A stretch of 64,000 nucleotides of DNA from Prochlorococcus sp. AG-363-O15 (GCA_003278255.1 QCFZ01000005.1:25824-89823), one strand, 5' to 3'. Counted from the stretch's first letter, positions 1-8,395 are shown. Notes: generated from the letters alone by a model not told the origin. Translations and numbers: made by a program.

Positions 1-1
1 T

Positions 2-1891
2 TGTTTTGGTCCTAAACGATATTTGCGCAAAGAGTTGCTATGGCCTTATTTAGATGATTTAGCAGATCAACTAGTTAATCATTTGCAGTATCAAGATCAA
101 TTGCCAGATTGGATACATGCACATTATGCAGATGCAGGTTATGTTGGCGCTTTGGTCAGTACTCGTTTAGGAATACCACTTGTTTTTACAGGTCATTCTT
201 TAGGGCGCGAAAAACAAAGAAGATTATTAGCTGCAGGGATTGATCATGATCATATTGAACAAACTTATTCTATAAGCCGTAGAATTGATGCGGAAGAGCT
301 TGTTTTGGCACACGCAAATCTTGTTGTTACAAGTACTTCTCAAGAACTAGAGCAACAATATTCTAGATATGGTCGTTTTAATTCCGATAGAGCAGAGGTT
401 ATTCCACCAGGTGTTGATTTAACACGTTTTCATTCGATTCAATTAGAACAGGAAAAGTCAGATGTTGATCAACTACTAGGGCCTTTTCTTAGAGACCCTT
501 CTTTATCTCCTTTGTTGGCTATTTCTAGAGCAGTTCGTAGGAAAAATATTCCGGCTTTAGTTGAAACATATGGCCGTTCAAGAGTGCTTCGTCAACGACA
601 TAACTTAGTCTTAGTTCTTGGATGTCGAGAAGATCCTAGACAATTAGAGAAACAGCAGAGAGAGGTTTTTCAACAGATATTTGATCTTGTTGATCGTTAT
701 GATCTTTATGGAAAGGTTGCATATCCAAAACATCATTTACGAAGTCAAATCCCATCAATTTATAGATGGGCTGCTGATAAAAAAGGCTTATTTGTTAATC
801 CAGCACTAACTGAGCCGTTTGGATTGACTTTATTAGAAGCAGCAGCATGTGGTTTGCCAATGGTGGCAACTGATGATGGAGGACCTAGGGATATTTTGGC
901 TCGTTGTGAAAATGGCCTTTTAGCTGATGTCACTGATCTTGAATTATTACAAGACTCCCTTGAACAAGCTGGTTCTGACAATGATCAGTGGTATCGATGG
1001 AGAGATAATGGAATTGAGGCTGTTAGTAGACATTTTAGTTGGGATGCTCATGTATGTAATTATTTAGCCTTGATGCAGAAGAAATCGAAGCTTGTTATAT
1101 CTAAAAGAACTTCACTGGAAATTTCAAAAAAACGTGAGAGTCCATTAGGAAAACGTTTGTTATTGCTTGATTTGGATAGCAGTTTAGAGGAATATTCTTC
1201 TGAGGGTATGTCTATTTTACGGAAGAATTTAGAAGCTGATAATTCAATAAATAATATCGGATTAGGAATAATTACAGGTAGTTGTATTAAGTCAGCTAAG
1301 CAGCGTTATGCTCATTTTCACTTGCCTGAACCTAAAGTTTGGATTTGTAGAGCTGGTTCTGAGATTTACTATGGAATGGGGAATGAAGAAGATTATTTGT
1401 GGCAATCATTTATTGATGTTGACTGGAATCGTAATGATGTTGAAAGGGCATTGAATGATCTTAATGAGTATATGACTGTTCAGAATCTAGAACATCAGAG
1501 TCCATATAAAGTTAGCTATATTTTAAAAGAAGCAGACAATGCAATACTACCTTTGGTGGCCAAGAGACTTAGGCAAAGAAGGTTAGCAGCTTCTCCATAT
1601 CTTCGTTGTCATTGGTATTTAGATGTTTTACCCTTAAGGGCTTCTCGAACTGAGGCAATTAGACATTTAGTGCTTCGTTGGGGTTTACCATTAGAAAAAG
1701 TATTTGTTGTAGCGAGTCAACAAGGTGATGCTGAATTACTACGTGGTTTAACCTCTGGAGTTGTACCTGCTGAACATGATCCTAGTTTGGAAATTTTAAG
1801 GTCTCATAAGCGCGTATTTTTTGCATCTAAATCCAATGTTATTGGCTTAGTGGATGGCTTGAATCATTATAAGTTTTTCTCTAATCGTTAG
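2..1891 (+). CDS. sps: Sucrose-phosphate synthase, 3' part (N-terminus outside window)
   Basis: Transfers glucose from a nucleotide sugar to fructose-6-phosphate to give sucrose-6-phosphate in the cytosol; in marine cyanobacteria sucrose is a compatible solute and is related to glucosylglycerate metabolism. The reading frame is already open at base 2 (CFGPKRYLRKELLWP), so the ORF-track TTG start at 23 is internal and the gene begins upstream of the window. A GT4 glycosyltransferase domain fills about residues 1-350 of the visible part, with the E-x7-E motif EPFGLTLLE near residue 262. A HAD-type sucrose-phosphatase domain follows from about residue 375, beginning LLLLDLDSS. In that domain the first two Asp are kept, but the usual GDSGND loop is replaced by ASQQGDAELL and the motif Lys seems to be Arg (ASRTEA), so phosphatase activity is doubtful. 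The gene converges on purT with an 11-base overlap of the 3' ends. Confidence 0.93.
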   Translation, partial: CFGPKRYLRKELLWPYLDDLADQLVNHLQYQDQLPDWIHAHYADAGYVGALVSTRLGIPLVFTGHSLGREKQRRLLAAGIDHDHIEQTYSISRRIDAEELVLAHANLVVTSTSQELEQQYSRYGRFNSDRAEVIPPGVDLTRFHSIQLEQEKSDVDQLLGPFLRDPSLSPLLAISRAVRRKNIPALVETYGRSRVLRQRHNLVLVLGCREDPRQLEKQQREVFQQIFDLVDRYDLYGKVAYPKHHLRSQIPSIYRWAADKKGLFVNPALTEPFGLTLLEAAACGLPMVATDDGGPRDILARCENGLLADVTDLELLQDSLEQAGSDNDQWYRWRDNGIEAVSRHFSWDAHVCNYLALMQKKSKLVISKRTSLEISKKRESPLGKRLLLLDLDSSLEEYSSEGMSILRKNLEADNSINNIGLGIITGSCIKSAKQRYAHFHLPEPKVWICRAGSEIYYGMGNEEDYLWQSFIDVDWNRNDVERALNDLNEYMTVQNLEHQSPYKVSYILKEADNAILPLVAKRLRQRRLAASPYLRCHWYLDVLPLRASRTEAIRHLVLRWGLPLEKVFVVASQQGDAELLRGLTSGVVPAEHDPSLEILRSHKRVFFASKSNVIGLVDGLNHYKFFSNR

Positions 1892-3065
1892 CTGGTAAGT
1901 TTCCGTCGATTATTTCTATAAAAGATGCTATTTTATCAGCTTTTGTTTGAGCTTCTTCTATAGTTTTTCCTTTGGCCAAAGCTACTCCCATTCTTCTTCC
2001 TTTTCTACTATTTGGTTTGCCAAAGATCAATATTGTTGAATCAATTTCATTTAAAGCTTTTGAGATCCCTTTATAACTAACAGAATTAAATGTATTTTCC
2101 GCTAGTATTACTCTACTAGCTGATGGCAATGTTTCTTTGATACTAGGTATTGGTATACCTAGTATAGCTCGTAGATGCAATTCGAACTCACTTATGTTTT
2201 GACCCATAAGTGTTACCAAGCCAGTGTCATGAGGCCTTGGAGATAATTCTGAAAAAATTACTTCTTCATCACAAATAAAAAATTCAACTCCAAATAAACC
2301 TACTCCTTGAAGGTTATCAGTAATTGTCTTGGCCATTATTTTTGCTTTTTCTAATTGATACTCATTTAATTTAGCTGGTTGCCAACTACATTGATAGTCA
2401 CCGTCTGATTGTTTGTGACCTATAGGAGGACAAAAAACTGTTGATCCGTCTTTCTGACGTATAGTAAGCAAGGTGATTTCAAGATTAAATGTAATAAATT
2501 CCTCTAGAATTACTTTTGATGAATTTCCTCTAGCTCCTTCTATAGCTTTGTCCCAAGCCTGATCAAGATCTTCGTTATTCAAGATTAGAGACTGTCCTTT
2601 TCCTGAAGAACTCATTACAGGTTTAATTAGACACGGAAAACCTAGAGGTTTTACAGCTTCTTTTAATTCTGCTTTATTAGATGCGTATGCAAATTTAGCA
2701 GTTTTTAACCCTAATTTTTTAGATGCTAAATCACGAACTTTATCTCTATTCATTGTTATATCAGTTGCCCTAGCATTTGGTATTATTTTGAATCCTTCCT
2801 TCTCAAGATCTATTAAAGCATCAACGGCAAGAGCTTCTATTTCAGGGACAACTAAATCAGGTTGATGCTTATAAATTATTTTCTTTAGTTCCTTGGCATT
2901 AGACATGTTTAATACTTCAGTAGTATCTGCGACTTGCATTGCTGGCGCATTTTCATATCTATCACATGCAATGACTGTGCAACCTAATCTTTGGGCTGCA
3001 ATTGTGACTTCTTTACCTAGCTCCCCGCTTCCAAGTAGCATCAGTTTTTTTGGAAGAATTGTCAT
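1881..3065 (-). CDS. purT: Formate-dependent GAR transformylase PurT
   Basis: Phosphoribosylglycinamide formyltransferase 2: uses formate and ATP, rather than formyl-THF, to formylate GAR in step 3 of purine synthesis. The protein has 394 residues, about the usual length (E. coli about 392). The N-terminal nucleotide/biotin-carboxylase-like fold begins with MLLGSGELGKEV; an ATP-grasp domain follows, with SSSGKGQS, and the family signature ELSPRPHDTG is intact. The start is an ATG at 3063-3065. The 3' end overlaps sps on the opposite strand. PurT needs free formate. PurU, encoded about 10 kb away in this window, is the classical supplier in E. coli, so the two probably form a formate loop (inference). 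Identity is very secure. Confidence 0.97.
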   Translation of the reverse strand: MTILPKKLMLLGSGELGKEVTIAAQRLGCTVIACDRYENAPAMQVADTTEVLNMSNAKELKKIIYKHQPDLVVPEIEALAVDALIDLEKEGFKIIPNARATDITMNRDKVRDLASKKLGLKTAKFAYASNKAELKEAVKPLGFPCLIKPVMSSSGKGQSLILNNEDLDQAWDKAIEGARGNSSKVILEEFITFNLEITLLTIRQKDGSTVFCPPIGHKQSDGDYQCSWQPAKLNEYQLEKAKIMAKTITDNLQGVGLFGVEFFICDEEVIFSELSPRPHDTGLVTLMGQNISEFELHLRAILGIPIPSIKETLPSASRVILAENTFNSVSYKGISKALNEIDSTILIFGKPNSRKGRRMGVALAKGKTIEEAQTKADKIASFIEIIDGNLPAND

Positions 3066-3142
3066 CTTCTAAATTTTAATTTGTTTTAATTCAAGCAGAT
3101 TTATAGTTAATAATCAATTTTATTGAATGAATTAGTGATTTA

Positions 3143-3391
3143 TCATATTTTCTCTTCAGGCATTAATGTTAACTGTCTATGAGGCATTCCTTCATTAATA
3201 AATCCCCACTTTTCAAAGATATGGGAATCTTTGTGAATTATTCTGTTGGCTTTTAAATGTTTTTTAAGTTTAAAGCCTTCATCACTCATCCTTCTCATTA
3301 GTTTTGCACATTCTTCAAATCTTGACGCCATAGCTTCAAGACTTGCACAGTCATCTGTTAGTCCATTATCTTTCCAGGTGAAGTAGCTCAT
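3143..3391 (-). CDS. Small conserved hypothetical protein (82 aa)
   Basis: I do not recognise a named family. The protein is 82 residues, charged, with no membrane segment or signal peptide. It starts MSYFTWKDNGLTDD; the middle (about residues 17-60) is predicted helical and rich in Lys, Arg and Glu, with EECAKLMRRMSDEGFKLKK. It has two Cys at positions 15 and 28 but no metal-binding pattern. It lies 7 bases downstream of mraY on the same strand and is probably co-transcribed with it. The codon use and the clean ATG start suggest a real gene. I believe similar small proteins occur in other marine picocyanobacteria, but I cannot check this. Function unknown. Confidence 0.7.
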   Translation of the reverse strand: MSYFTWKDNGLTDDCASLEAMASRFEECAKLMRRMSDEGFKLKKHLKANRIIHKDSHIFEKWGFINEGMPHRQLTLMPEEKI

Positions 3392-3398
3392 TTTCTAT

Positions 3399-4520
3399 TT
3401 AATAAGTTGGATGTATTAATAATCCTAATAGAATTAGACTTATTGTGACTAGCCAAAAATTCCTCACTATTAGCTCTTCTGGTATTCCCATTAATTCATA
3501 ATGATGATGAAGTGGTGCCATCAGCAATACTCTGTGACCTTTTTTGTAAATTCTTTTCGTAAACTTAAAAACTAAAACTTGAATAATCACAGATAATGAT
3601 TCAGCCAGAAAAATACCTCCCATAATTAGTAATGGCCACAAACTATTTGAAATTAGTGCTACACCACTTAAAGCAGCACCCATTGCCAGAGAACCTGTAT
3701 CTCCCATAAAAACTTTTGCGGGATTCCTGTTATGTATTAAGAAACCTATCCATGATCCTGCCATTGCTATACAAAAACCTGCTAGGACCGGATCACCATT
3801 ATTTCCTCTAATAATTAATTGTATTCCTAAACCTGTAAATACTAATGCTCCACATCCACTGGCTAGTCCATCTAGCCCATCTGTTAAATTTGTTGCATTA
3901 CTTTCTGCTAATAGAACAAATAATGCTAAAGGCCAGATCAGGATTCCCAGTTGAATGTTTATCCCCAGTGGTAATGCAATGTTGTTCGGTATCCATTGAT
4001 TAATGCCAGACCATATTAGAAAGATAATTCCAGAAATAGATTGTAGAAAAAGTTTCGCTTTCGCACTCAACCCTTTATTTGTATTATTTGTCAGGCTTTT
4101 CCAATCATCCAATCCCCCTATTAACATGTAGGATAAAACAAGGCAACTAATGGTGAATACTTTCACACTACTTTCTCCCGAAACATTTATTAAATTGCCC
4201 ATTATTAATCCTATCGGTATTACTAGAAGTCCTCCCATAGTTGGTGTGCCTGATTTTTTTTTATGTGCTTCAGGTCCTTCTACTCTTATTATTTGTTTTA
4301 GATTGAGGTTTTTTAATTTTGGTATAGCCCAGTGGATTATTAAAACTGCTACTGCAGTTGATAGAAACAAGGGTATACTTAAAAAGCTATTGATTAGGTA
4401 CCTATCTGACAAAGCGCATCCAATATAAATAATTAATATTAATAAAATCGTCGTCACTTTACTTGTTGTAAATCGATTAGAAATTGCTCTTAAATTATCT
4501 AAAAATTTCAACACTTTCAA
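3399..4520 (-). CDS. mraY: Phospho-MurNAc-pentapeptide transferase MraY
   Basis: Integral membrane enzyme that transfers phospho-MurNAc-pentapeptide from UDP to undecaprenyl phosphate, making lipid I on the cytoplasmic face of the inner membrane. The 373-residue protein has about ten hydrophobic segments. Family motifs are all visible: HKKKSGTPTMGG, the catalytic Asp pair in GGLDDWKSL, NLTDGLDGLA, FMGDTGSLA and the His triad APLHHHYELMG. The called start is TTG at 4518-4520 (TTGAAAGTG); a GTG two codons later is an alternative, so the start is not certain. It is not in a dcw cluster here: the neighbours are a small hypothetical gene and the DUF3134 gene, as is usual for the scattered cell-wall genes of cyanobacteria. 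Confidence 0.97.
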   Translation of the reverse strand: MKVLKFLDNLRAISNRFTTSKVTTILLILIIYIGCALSDRYLINSFLSIPLFLSTAVAVLIIHWAIPKLKNLNLKQIIRVEGPEAHKKKSGTPTMGGLLVIPIGLIMGNLINVSGESSVKVFTISCLVLSYMLIGGLDDWKSLTNNTNKGLSAKAKLFLQSISGIIFLIWSGINQWIPNNIALPLGINIQLGILIWPLALFVLLAESNATNLTDGLDGLASGCGALVFTGLGIQLIIRGNNGDPVLAGFCIAMAGSWIGFLIHNRNPAKVFMGDTGSLAMGAALSGVALISNSLWPLLIMGGIFLAESLSVIIQVLVFKFTKRIYKKGHRVLLMAPLHHHYELMGIPEELIVRNFWLVTISLILLGLLIHPTY

Positions 4521-4580
4521 GAATTCTTTTCATTACTTGTTTTTGGGGCAGCTAAATCTTTCATTGACATAAAGAACTTG

Positions 4581-4856
4581 TTAATCTTCCCAGTTTTCTT
4601 CTGTTTGCTCATCATCAGCCTTGTAATCCTCTTTTTCACCCATGAGCGCTGATAGTTCTTCTTCTTCGACTGTGCTTACTTCTTGAGAAGCCGATTCTCC
4701 ATCTGATACGAGTCTTCCACTGGCTTCAAGCCAAGTTAACAAGTCTGGTTCTTCCCTCAATGGTAAGACAGGTGCAGCTTCTTTTCTGCCATATCTTGTT
4801 AAGGCAGGATTTATCCCATCTAGCCCAGCTAAGTTGACTTGGCTGAGGTCGCTCAT
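4581..4856 (-). CDS. DUF3134 family protein
   Basis: A 91-residue soluble protein of a cyanobacteria-specific family that I recognise as DUF3134 from the block NPALTRYGRKEAAPVLPLREEPDLLTWLEASGRL at about residues 16-50 (quoted in parts: ALTRYGRKEAAPVLPL, LLTWLEASGRL). The C-terminal 40 residues are very acidic (EEEELSALMGEKEDYK..DEQTEENWED) and probably disordered. Function is unknown for the family. The gene starts at an ATG at 4854-4856 and its 5' end overlaps the annotated 5' end of the divergent membrane ORF at 4834, so at least one of the two starts is misplaced. It lies about 60 bases upstream of mraY on the same strand. Confidence 0.85.
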   Translation of the reverse strand: MSDLSQVNLAGLDGINPALTRYGRKEAAPVLPLREEPDLLTWLEASGRLVSDGESASQEVSTVEEEELSALMGEKEDYKADDEQTEENWED

Positions 4857-5115
4857 TACGAATGGATCACTAATACGACAACATAGTCCATTACGCTTTC
4901 TTTTTCAGACTGTTTTGACTTCTAAGCTCCCTATTCTGGTCTTGACATGGGGATCGGCCCTGCTGTTGAGCTTTGTCTTTAGAATCTGGGGTGATCATCA
5001 TCCAGATCCTTTTCTAATTCGCTTTTCTTTGATCTGGTGTTTGCTGTTCGCACCTTCACTTTGCTTGGGCATATGGATTATTGCTGTTGGATTTAATTTT
5101 GATGAAAACAATTAA
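4834..5115 (+). CDS. Small two-TM membrane protein, start uncertain
   Basis: The ORF encodes up to 93 residues with two strong hydrophobic segments: LPILVLTWGSALLLSFVFRI at about residues 33-52 and the stretch LIWCLLFAPSLCLGIWIIAV at about 66-86, ending FNFDENN. It looks like a real cyanobacterial membrane protein, but I do not recognise the family. The start is a problem. The track uses a TTG at 4834 that lies inside the divergent DUF3134 gene. The only later in-frame common start is a TTG at 4915, which would remove the plausible coding segment RQHSPLRFLFQTV. No in-frame ATG exists. Translation may begin at a TTG or at a rare start such as ATA. Confidence 0.55.
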   Translation: MTWLRSLITNGSLIRQHSPLRFLFQTVLTSKLPILVLTWGSALLLSFVFRIWGDHHPDPFLIRFSLIWCLLFAPSLCLGIWIIAVGFNFDENN

Positions 5116-5322
5116 TTAAACACCTATAGAATTTGTAACTTTTTAGAAAACGCTATAAGTTGAGAAAAAGATTTTTTTCTATTTTTCTTCAATACTAGAA
5201 TATTTTTTGGATTTGGTGCAAAGTAGAGATCAGCCTTTGAATGAGTGGTTTTGATTTTTCTAAACAGTTTTGCCTTTACAACTAATCGTGATCTGGCCAA
5301 TAACTTGGTTTTTGGAAAGGAT

Positions 5323-5451
5323 ATGAATACATGGTTAATTTATACCCTTTTGTTTTTAGCTTTGACTTCTGGAGCATTTATTTGGGTTTGGTGGGTGGGA
5401 TTTGCTCGTGAGAAAAATTCTGGTGAACCTATTGAACAACCATGGGATTAA
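5323..5451 (+). CDS. Single-TM small protein (42 aa), unknown
   Basis: The ORF track extends this frame to a GTG at 5245, but the first ATG (5323) gives a compact 42-residue protein, MNTWLIYTLLFLALTSGAF..., that looks complete. It has one hydrophobic helix with Trp-rich end (IWVWWVGFA at about residues 20-29) and a short hydrophilic tail, REKNSGEPIEQPWD. The layout (short lumenal or periplasmic N-terminus, one helix, polar tail) resembles small subunits of photosystems, cytochrome b6f or NDH-1, but it does not match any of those sequences that I can recall. A strong terminator hairpin begins about 40 bases after the stop. Function unknown; real gene likely. Confidence 0.6.
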   Translation: MNTWLIYTLLFLALTSGAFIWVWWVGFAREKNSGEPIEQPWD

Positions 5452-5489
5452 TTGCTTATTAGAATTTACTACTTTTATTTTTAATTATA

Positions 5490-5524
5490 AAAAGACCGGC
5501 TTCTTTTAAAGAAGCCGGTCTTTT
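5490..5524. terminator. Strong bidirectional intrinsic terminator
   Basis: Perfect 14-bp inverted repeat, AAAAGACCGGCTTC / GAAGCCGGTCTTTT, with a 7-base loop. It is T-flanked on both strands: TTTT on the plus side and TTTTTAT on the minus side. It can end the plus-strand small gene at 5323-5451 and also the minus-strand transcript proposed across 5525-5800. Confidence 0.85.
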
Positions 5525-5800
5525 GGATATGCATTGCTAGAAGCTTGTGATTATTGGCTCACCTGGGGCCAAGGTTTCAGGTGTTTGGCAGATCTCCTTT
5601 GAGGGCACCTAAACGATGCAGAGGAGTGTCGACTGGTTTGACTGACCGAATTGTCGCACCAGACGAATTGCCCACAATTAGGTGAAGACTGTTGGAGCAG
5701 GGGCCTGAATCAGGTTGCTTCTATGCAAGCTCAGGTGGCGTGTCGTCCATGGACGCCTCCGTGTTGGATGAACTAAGAATCCTCCCTTTAGGCTGAATAT
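5525..5800 (-). ncRNA. Candidate structured non-coding RNA, unidentified
   Basis: This 276-base gene-free stretch is visibly richer in G and C than its surroundings and contains no convincing ORF. On the minus strand it would run into the strong terminator at 5490-5524. Read on that strand it contains several local stems: CACCTG/CAGGTG near the 3' end, AGGTG/CACCT, AATTGT/ACAATT in the middle, CCTGA/TCAGG enclosing TTGC/GCAA, and a GTCCATGGAC palindrome inside GGC..GCC. This fits an abundant housekeeping or regulatory RNA. I looked for tmRNA (tag reading frame, GGNTTCGAC, T-arm), RNase P (GGAAAGTCCGG) and SRP RNA (GGAAGCAGC) signatures and found none. 6S RNA remains possible. Alternatively it is a long 3' UTR of the zinc-finger gene. 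Strand and ends are inferred. Confidence 0.45.
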
Positions 5801-5804
5801 GCAA

Positions 5805-6359
5805 TCAGCTTTTACACGCATTGCCTTTTCTCTGAGTTTGATTCATATTTGAAGTGGCGTGCTTATTACGGGTGTCAGCAGCTTCATTAAGTAGATAATC
5901 GTTTGATTGGAATTGTTTTGAGCATTCCAGACAGCCACCATTGATTCGATAGGGCGAGAGATGTCCATTGATGCAAACCCTTCCTCTAAAGAAGTGTTTT
6001 TTATTGAGTTCTCTTGCATGAGCATCTGTAAGTGGAAGCCTTAACCATTCTTCAGGGACTTTTTCTTTAAGAAGTTGACGATTACTGATGGCTTCTTTTC
6101 TTCTTAGATTTTCTTCTTGAGAATGTTTTTTGTAGAGGGCTTTTCTTACGAGCTTTTTTGCACAGTCTTTGCATTCTGTGATGTTTTTCTTTTTTCTTGG
6201 TTTATTGGAAAGTGAATCACTGGCAACTTCTCTCTCCTTTCCACATTTGCATTTACACCACCAATAGGCATTACCTCCTGCACTACGACGATTAGAGATA
6301 CGAATTACAGTTAAATTCCCATAAATTTCACCAATTCGGTTGACAGGCTTGGTTGGCAT
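5805..6359 (-). CDS. Orphan zinc-finger protein, HNH-endonuclease-associated type
   Basis: A 184-residue basic protein with two likely zinc sites. N-terminal: GEIYGNLTVIRIS followed by WWCKCKCGKE and ECKDC (C-x-C-x-C ... C-x2-C, about residues 33-66). This layout is typical of the DNA-binding module found beside phage and free-standing HNH homing endonucleases. C-terminal: RVCINGHLSPYR..GGCLECSK (C-x3-H ... C-x2-C, about residues 128-147), another zinc ribbon seen in HNH-family proteins. I see no catalytic HNH triad, so nuclease activity is not supported. The middle is rich in Lys, Arg and Glu. The gene stands alone, immediately upstream of the structured RNA candidate on the same strand. It may be a domesticated remnant of a mobile gene. 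The short ORF at 5843-6025 is a shadow. Confidence 0.7.
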   Translation of the reverse strand: MPTKPVNRIGEIYGNLTVIRISNRRSAGGNAYWWCKCKCGKEREVASDSLSNKPRKKKNITECKDCAKKLVRKALYKKHSQEENLRRKEAISNRQLLKEKVPEEWLRLPLTDAHARELNKKHFFRGRVCINGHLSPYRINGGCLECSKQFQSNDYLLNEAADTRNKHATSNMNQTQRKGNACKS

Positions 6360-6392
6360 GAAAGGGCTTTTAAATTTTTTATTAGTTTTTTT

Positions 6393-6407
6393 CGAAGAAA
6401 ATCTTCG
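6393..6407. terminator. Weak hairpin with T-runs upstream of the zinc-finger gene
   Basis: CGAAGA-AAA-TCTTCG, a 6-bp stem with a 3-base loop, flanked by a T-run on the left and TTTGTTTT on the right. It lies 34 bases 5' of the zinc-finger gene. It could be a plus-strand terminator or a leader hairpin of the minus-strand gene. No plus-strand gene ends here, so its role is unclear. Confidence 0.3.
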
Positions 6408-6624
6408 TTTGTTTTGTGTCTTATGTGAGACTCATGTAATTATTTTACTGCTAATAGGCTAGCGGCTTTAGGCATAGTTAATTCAATATTGCTTGTTGTA
6501 ATCCGAAGATTTCTTCAGCAGGAGACCTCTCATAGCGCAAAGTAGGTTTGGGTTGCAATGAGCTGCTGTTTGCTGTTCTTTTTCAATCCGACTAACTCTT
6601 ACCTTGTCTCCGGGAGTCCATTTG

Positions 6625-7839
6625 ATGGGAAGCGTGACAAAAGTTGTTCTTGCTTATTCTGGTGGCGTAGACACCAGTGTTTGCATTCCATATTTGAAAA
6701 AGGAATGTGGCGTGGATGAGGTTATTACCTTTGCTGCAGATCTTGGTCAAGGTGATGAGCTGGAGGAAATTCGGATTAAAGCTATTGATGCGGGTGCTAG
6801 TCATTCATTAGTAGGTGATTTGGTTCAGCCATTTATTGAAGACTTTGCTTTTCCTGCAATTCGAGCTAATGCTTTGTATGAAGGCAAATATCCTTTGTCT
6901 ACGGCTTTGGCTAGGCCTTTAATAGCTAGAGAATTGGTAAAAGTGGCTAAACAGGCCGGAGCTGAGGCCGTAGCTCATGGATGTACAGGTAAAGGAAATG
7001 ATCAGGTGCGCTTTGATGTAGCCATTGGATCTCTTGCTCCAGAATTAAAAATCCTGACGCCTGCTAGGCAATGGAGCATGAGCAGAGAGGAAACGATTGC
7101 TTATGGAGAGAAATTTGGTATTCCTGCACCTGTGAGTAAAAAATCTCCTTATTCGATTGATTTGAATTTATTAGGTAGAAGTATTGAGGCAGGGAATCTT
7201 GAGGATCCCATGGTGGCTCCTTTGGAAGAGGTTTTTGCAATGACTTCCTCAATAGATAATGCTCCTGATATAGCTGAAGATATTGAGATTCAGTTTGAAG
7301 CGGGCAATCCTGTTGCAATCAATGGGGTCAAATTAGATCCTGTTACCTTAATTAAAGAAGCGAACTTGTTAGCAGGAAAGCACGGGTTTGGACGTATTGA
7401 TATGATTGAAAATAGAGTCGTTGGAATTAAAAGTAGGGAAATTTATGAAACTCCAGGGTTGCTTCTATTGATTCGTGCTCATCAAGAACTTGAGAGTCTT
7501 ACATTGGCAGCTGATGTATTAAGTATGAAGAGTCAATTAGAGAGAAAATGGGCTGATTTAGTATATCAGGGCCTTTGGTTTAGTCCTTTAAAAGATGCAT
7601 TAGATGCTTTTATTGATAATACTCAGTCTTGTGTTAATGGTTTAGTGAGATTGAAACTTTTCAAAGGTAATGCAACTGTAATTGGTAGATCTTCTAGTAA
7701 TTGCAGTCTTTATTTATCTAGCTTGGCAACATATGGCAGCGACGACAAATTCGACCATAAAGCAGCTGAAGGCTTTATCTATATTTGGGGGCTTCCCGCA
7801 AGGATTTGGGCCTTAGTCAAAGACAAAAGGGGAGTCTAA
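6625..7839 (+). CDS. argG: Argininosuccinate synthase
   Basis: Joins citrulline and aspartate with ATP to give argininosuccinate, the penultimate step of arginine synthesis. I chose the ATG at 6625 ([19 protein letters not shown]) over the ORF-track TTG at 6604 because family members start just before the N-type ATP pyrophosphatase P-loop AYSGGVDTS; this gives 404 residues, the normal size. Other family motifs are present: [15 protein letters not shown] at about residue 115 and [12 protein letters not shown]. The gene is monocistronic in appearance: a 265-base upstream region separates it from the divergent zinc-finger gene and it converges on rpsF with a 44-base gap. No terminator hairpin is obvious. 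Confidence 0.97.
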   Translation: MGSVTKVVLAYSGGVDTSVCIPYLKKECGVDEVITFAADLGQGDELEEIRIKAIDAGASHSLVGDLVQPFIEDFAFPAIRANALYEGKYPLSTALARPLIARELVKVAKQAGAEAVAHGCTGKGNDQVRFDVAIGSLAPELKILTPARQWSMSREETIAYGEKFGIPAPVSKKSPYSIDLNLLGRSIEAGNLEDPMVAPLEEVFAMTSSIDNAPDIAEDIEIQFEAGNPVAINGVKLDPVTLIKEANLLAGKHGFGRIDMIENRVVGIKSREIYETPGLLLLIRAHQELESLTLAADVLSMKSQLERKWADLVYQGLWFSPLKDALDAFIDNTQSCVNGLVRLKLFKGNATVIGRSSSNCSLYLSSLATYGSDDKFDHKAAEGFIYIWGLPARIWALVKDKRGV

Positions 7840-7883
7840 TGACAATAGGTTTATATCAAAAATAATTTTCTTGTAAATTAAAT

Positions 7884-8312
7884 TTATTTTTCTTCTTTTG
7901 CTTCTGTTTTTTCTTCTTTTGTGTCATCTTTTGCAGGAGTTTCTGACTCTGTTTTACTTGCAGTTTCTTCGCTATCGCTGTCGGTGTTGGTTTGTGTGAC
8001 TCGTGGAGTCGGTAGAGGCCCTTCTTGTTTGACTGTTAAATAGCGAATTACATCCTCACTAAGTCGCATTGCTTTTTCAAGCACTTCGACATGTTGTCCA
8101 TCACCTTTATGGCTCAATTGGACATAGATACCTTCTTTATGTTTATCAATTGTATAAGCAAGCCTGCGTTTTCCTCTCATTTGATTGTCTAGTACCTCAG
8201 CCCCCGCTTCAATTAGCAATTCGCTGTACTTCGTTAAGTGGCTTTCTACTGCTTCCTCCGCTATGTCAGGACGGAGGATATACATTGTCTCGTAGTAAGG
8301 CTGTTGTGTCAT
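7884..8312 (-). CDS. rpsF: 30S ribosomal protein S6
   Basis: Component of the small ribosomal subunit that binds with S18 near the platform. I start at the ATG at 8310-8312 ([16 protein letters not shown]), as S6 proteins begin just before YETMYILRP; the track's extra ten residues come from a non-ATG start. Residues 1-100 form the S6 ferredoxin-like fold with [19 protein letters not shown]. The final 40 residues are a low-complexity tail of Asp, Glu, Lys, Ser and Thr ([22 protein letters not shown]), an extension often seen in cyanobacterial S6. It is not next to rpsR here. The downstream gene is tic20-like on the same side of aroE but reads away only in its own unit. Confidence 0.97.
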   Translation of the reverse strand: MTQQPYYETMYILRPDIAEEAVESHLTKYSELLIEAGAEVLDNQMRGKRRLAYTIDKHKEGIYVQLSHKGDGQHVEVLEKAMRLSEDVIRYLTVKQEGPLPTPRVTQTNTDSDSEETASKTESETPAKDDTKEEKTEAKEEK

Positions 8313-8395
8313 TTTTGGTTCCGACAGGGACTGAAGGCTCAACTAGTTGAGCGACGGATTTACCACAATATCCCTTTGAGGGTTTTTGGCCCAAA

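Noticed and set aside
5525-5800. Known housekeeping RNA (tmRNA, RNase P, SRP RNA)
   Set aside because: No tag reading frame, no GGNTTCGAC or T-arm, no GGAAAGTCCGG, no GGAAGCAGC tetraloop region on either strand. 6S RNA could not be decided by eye.
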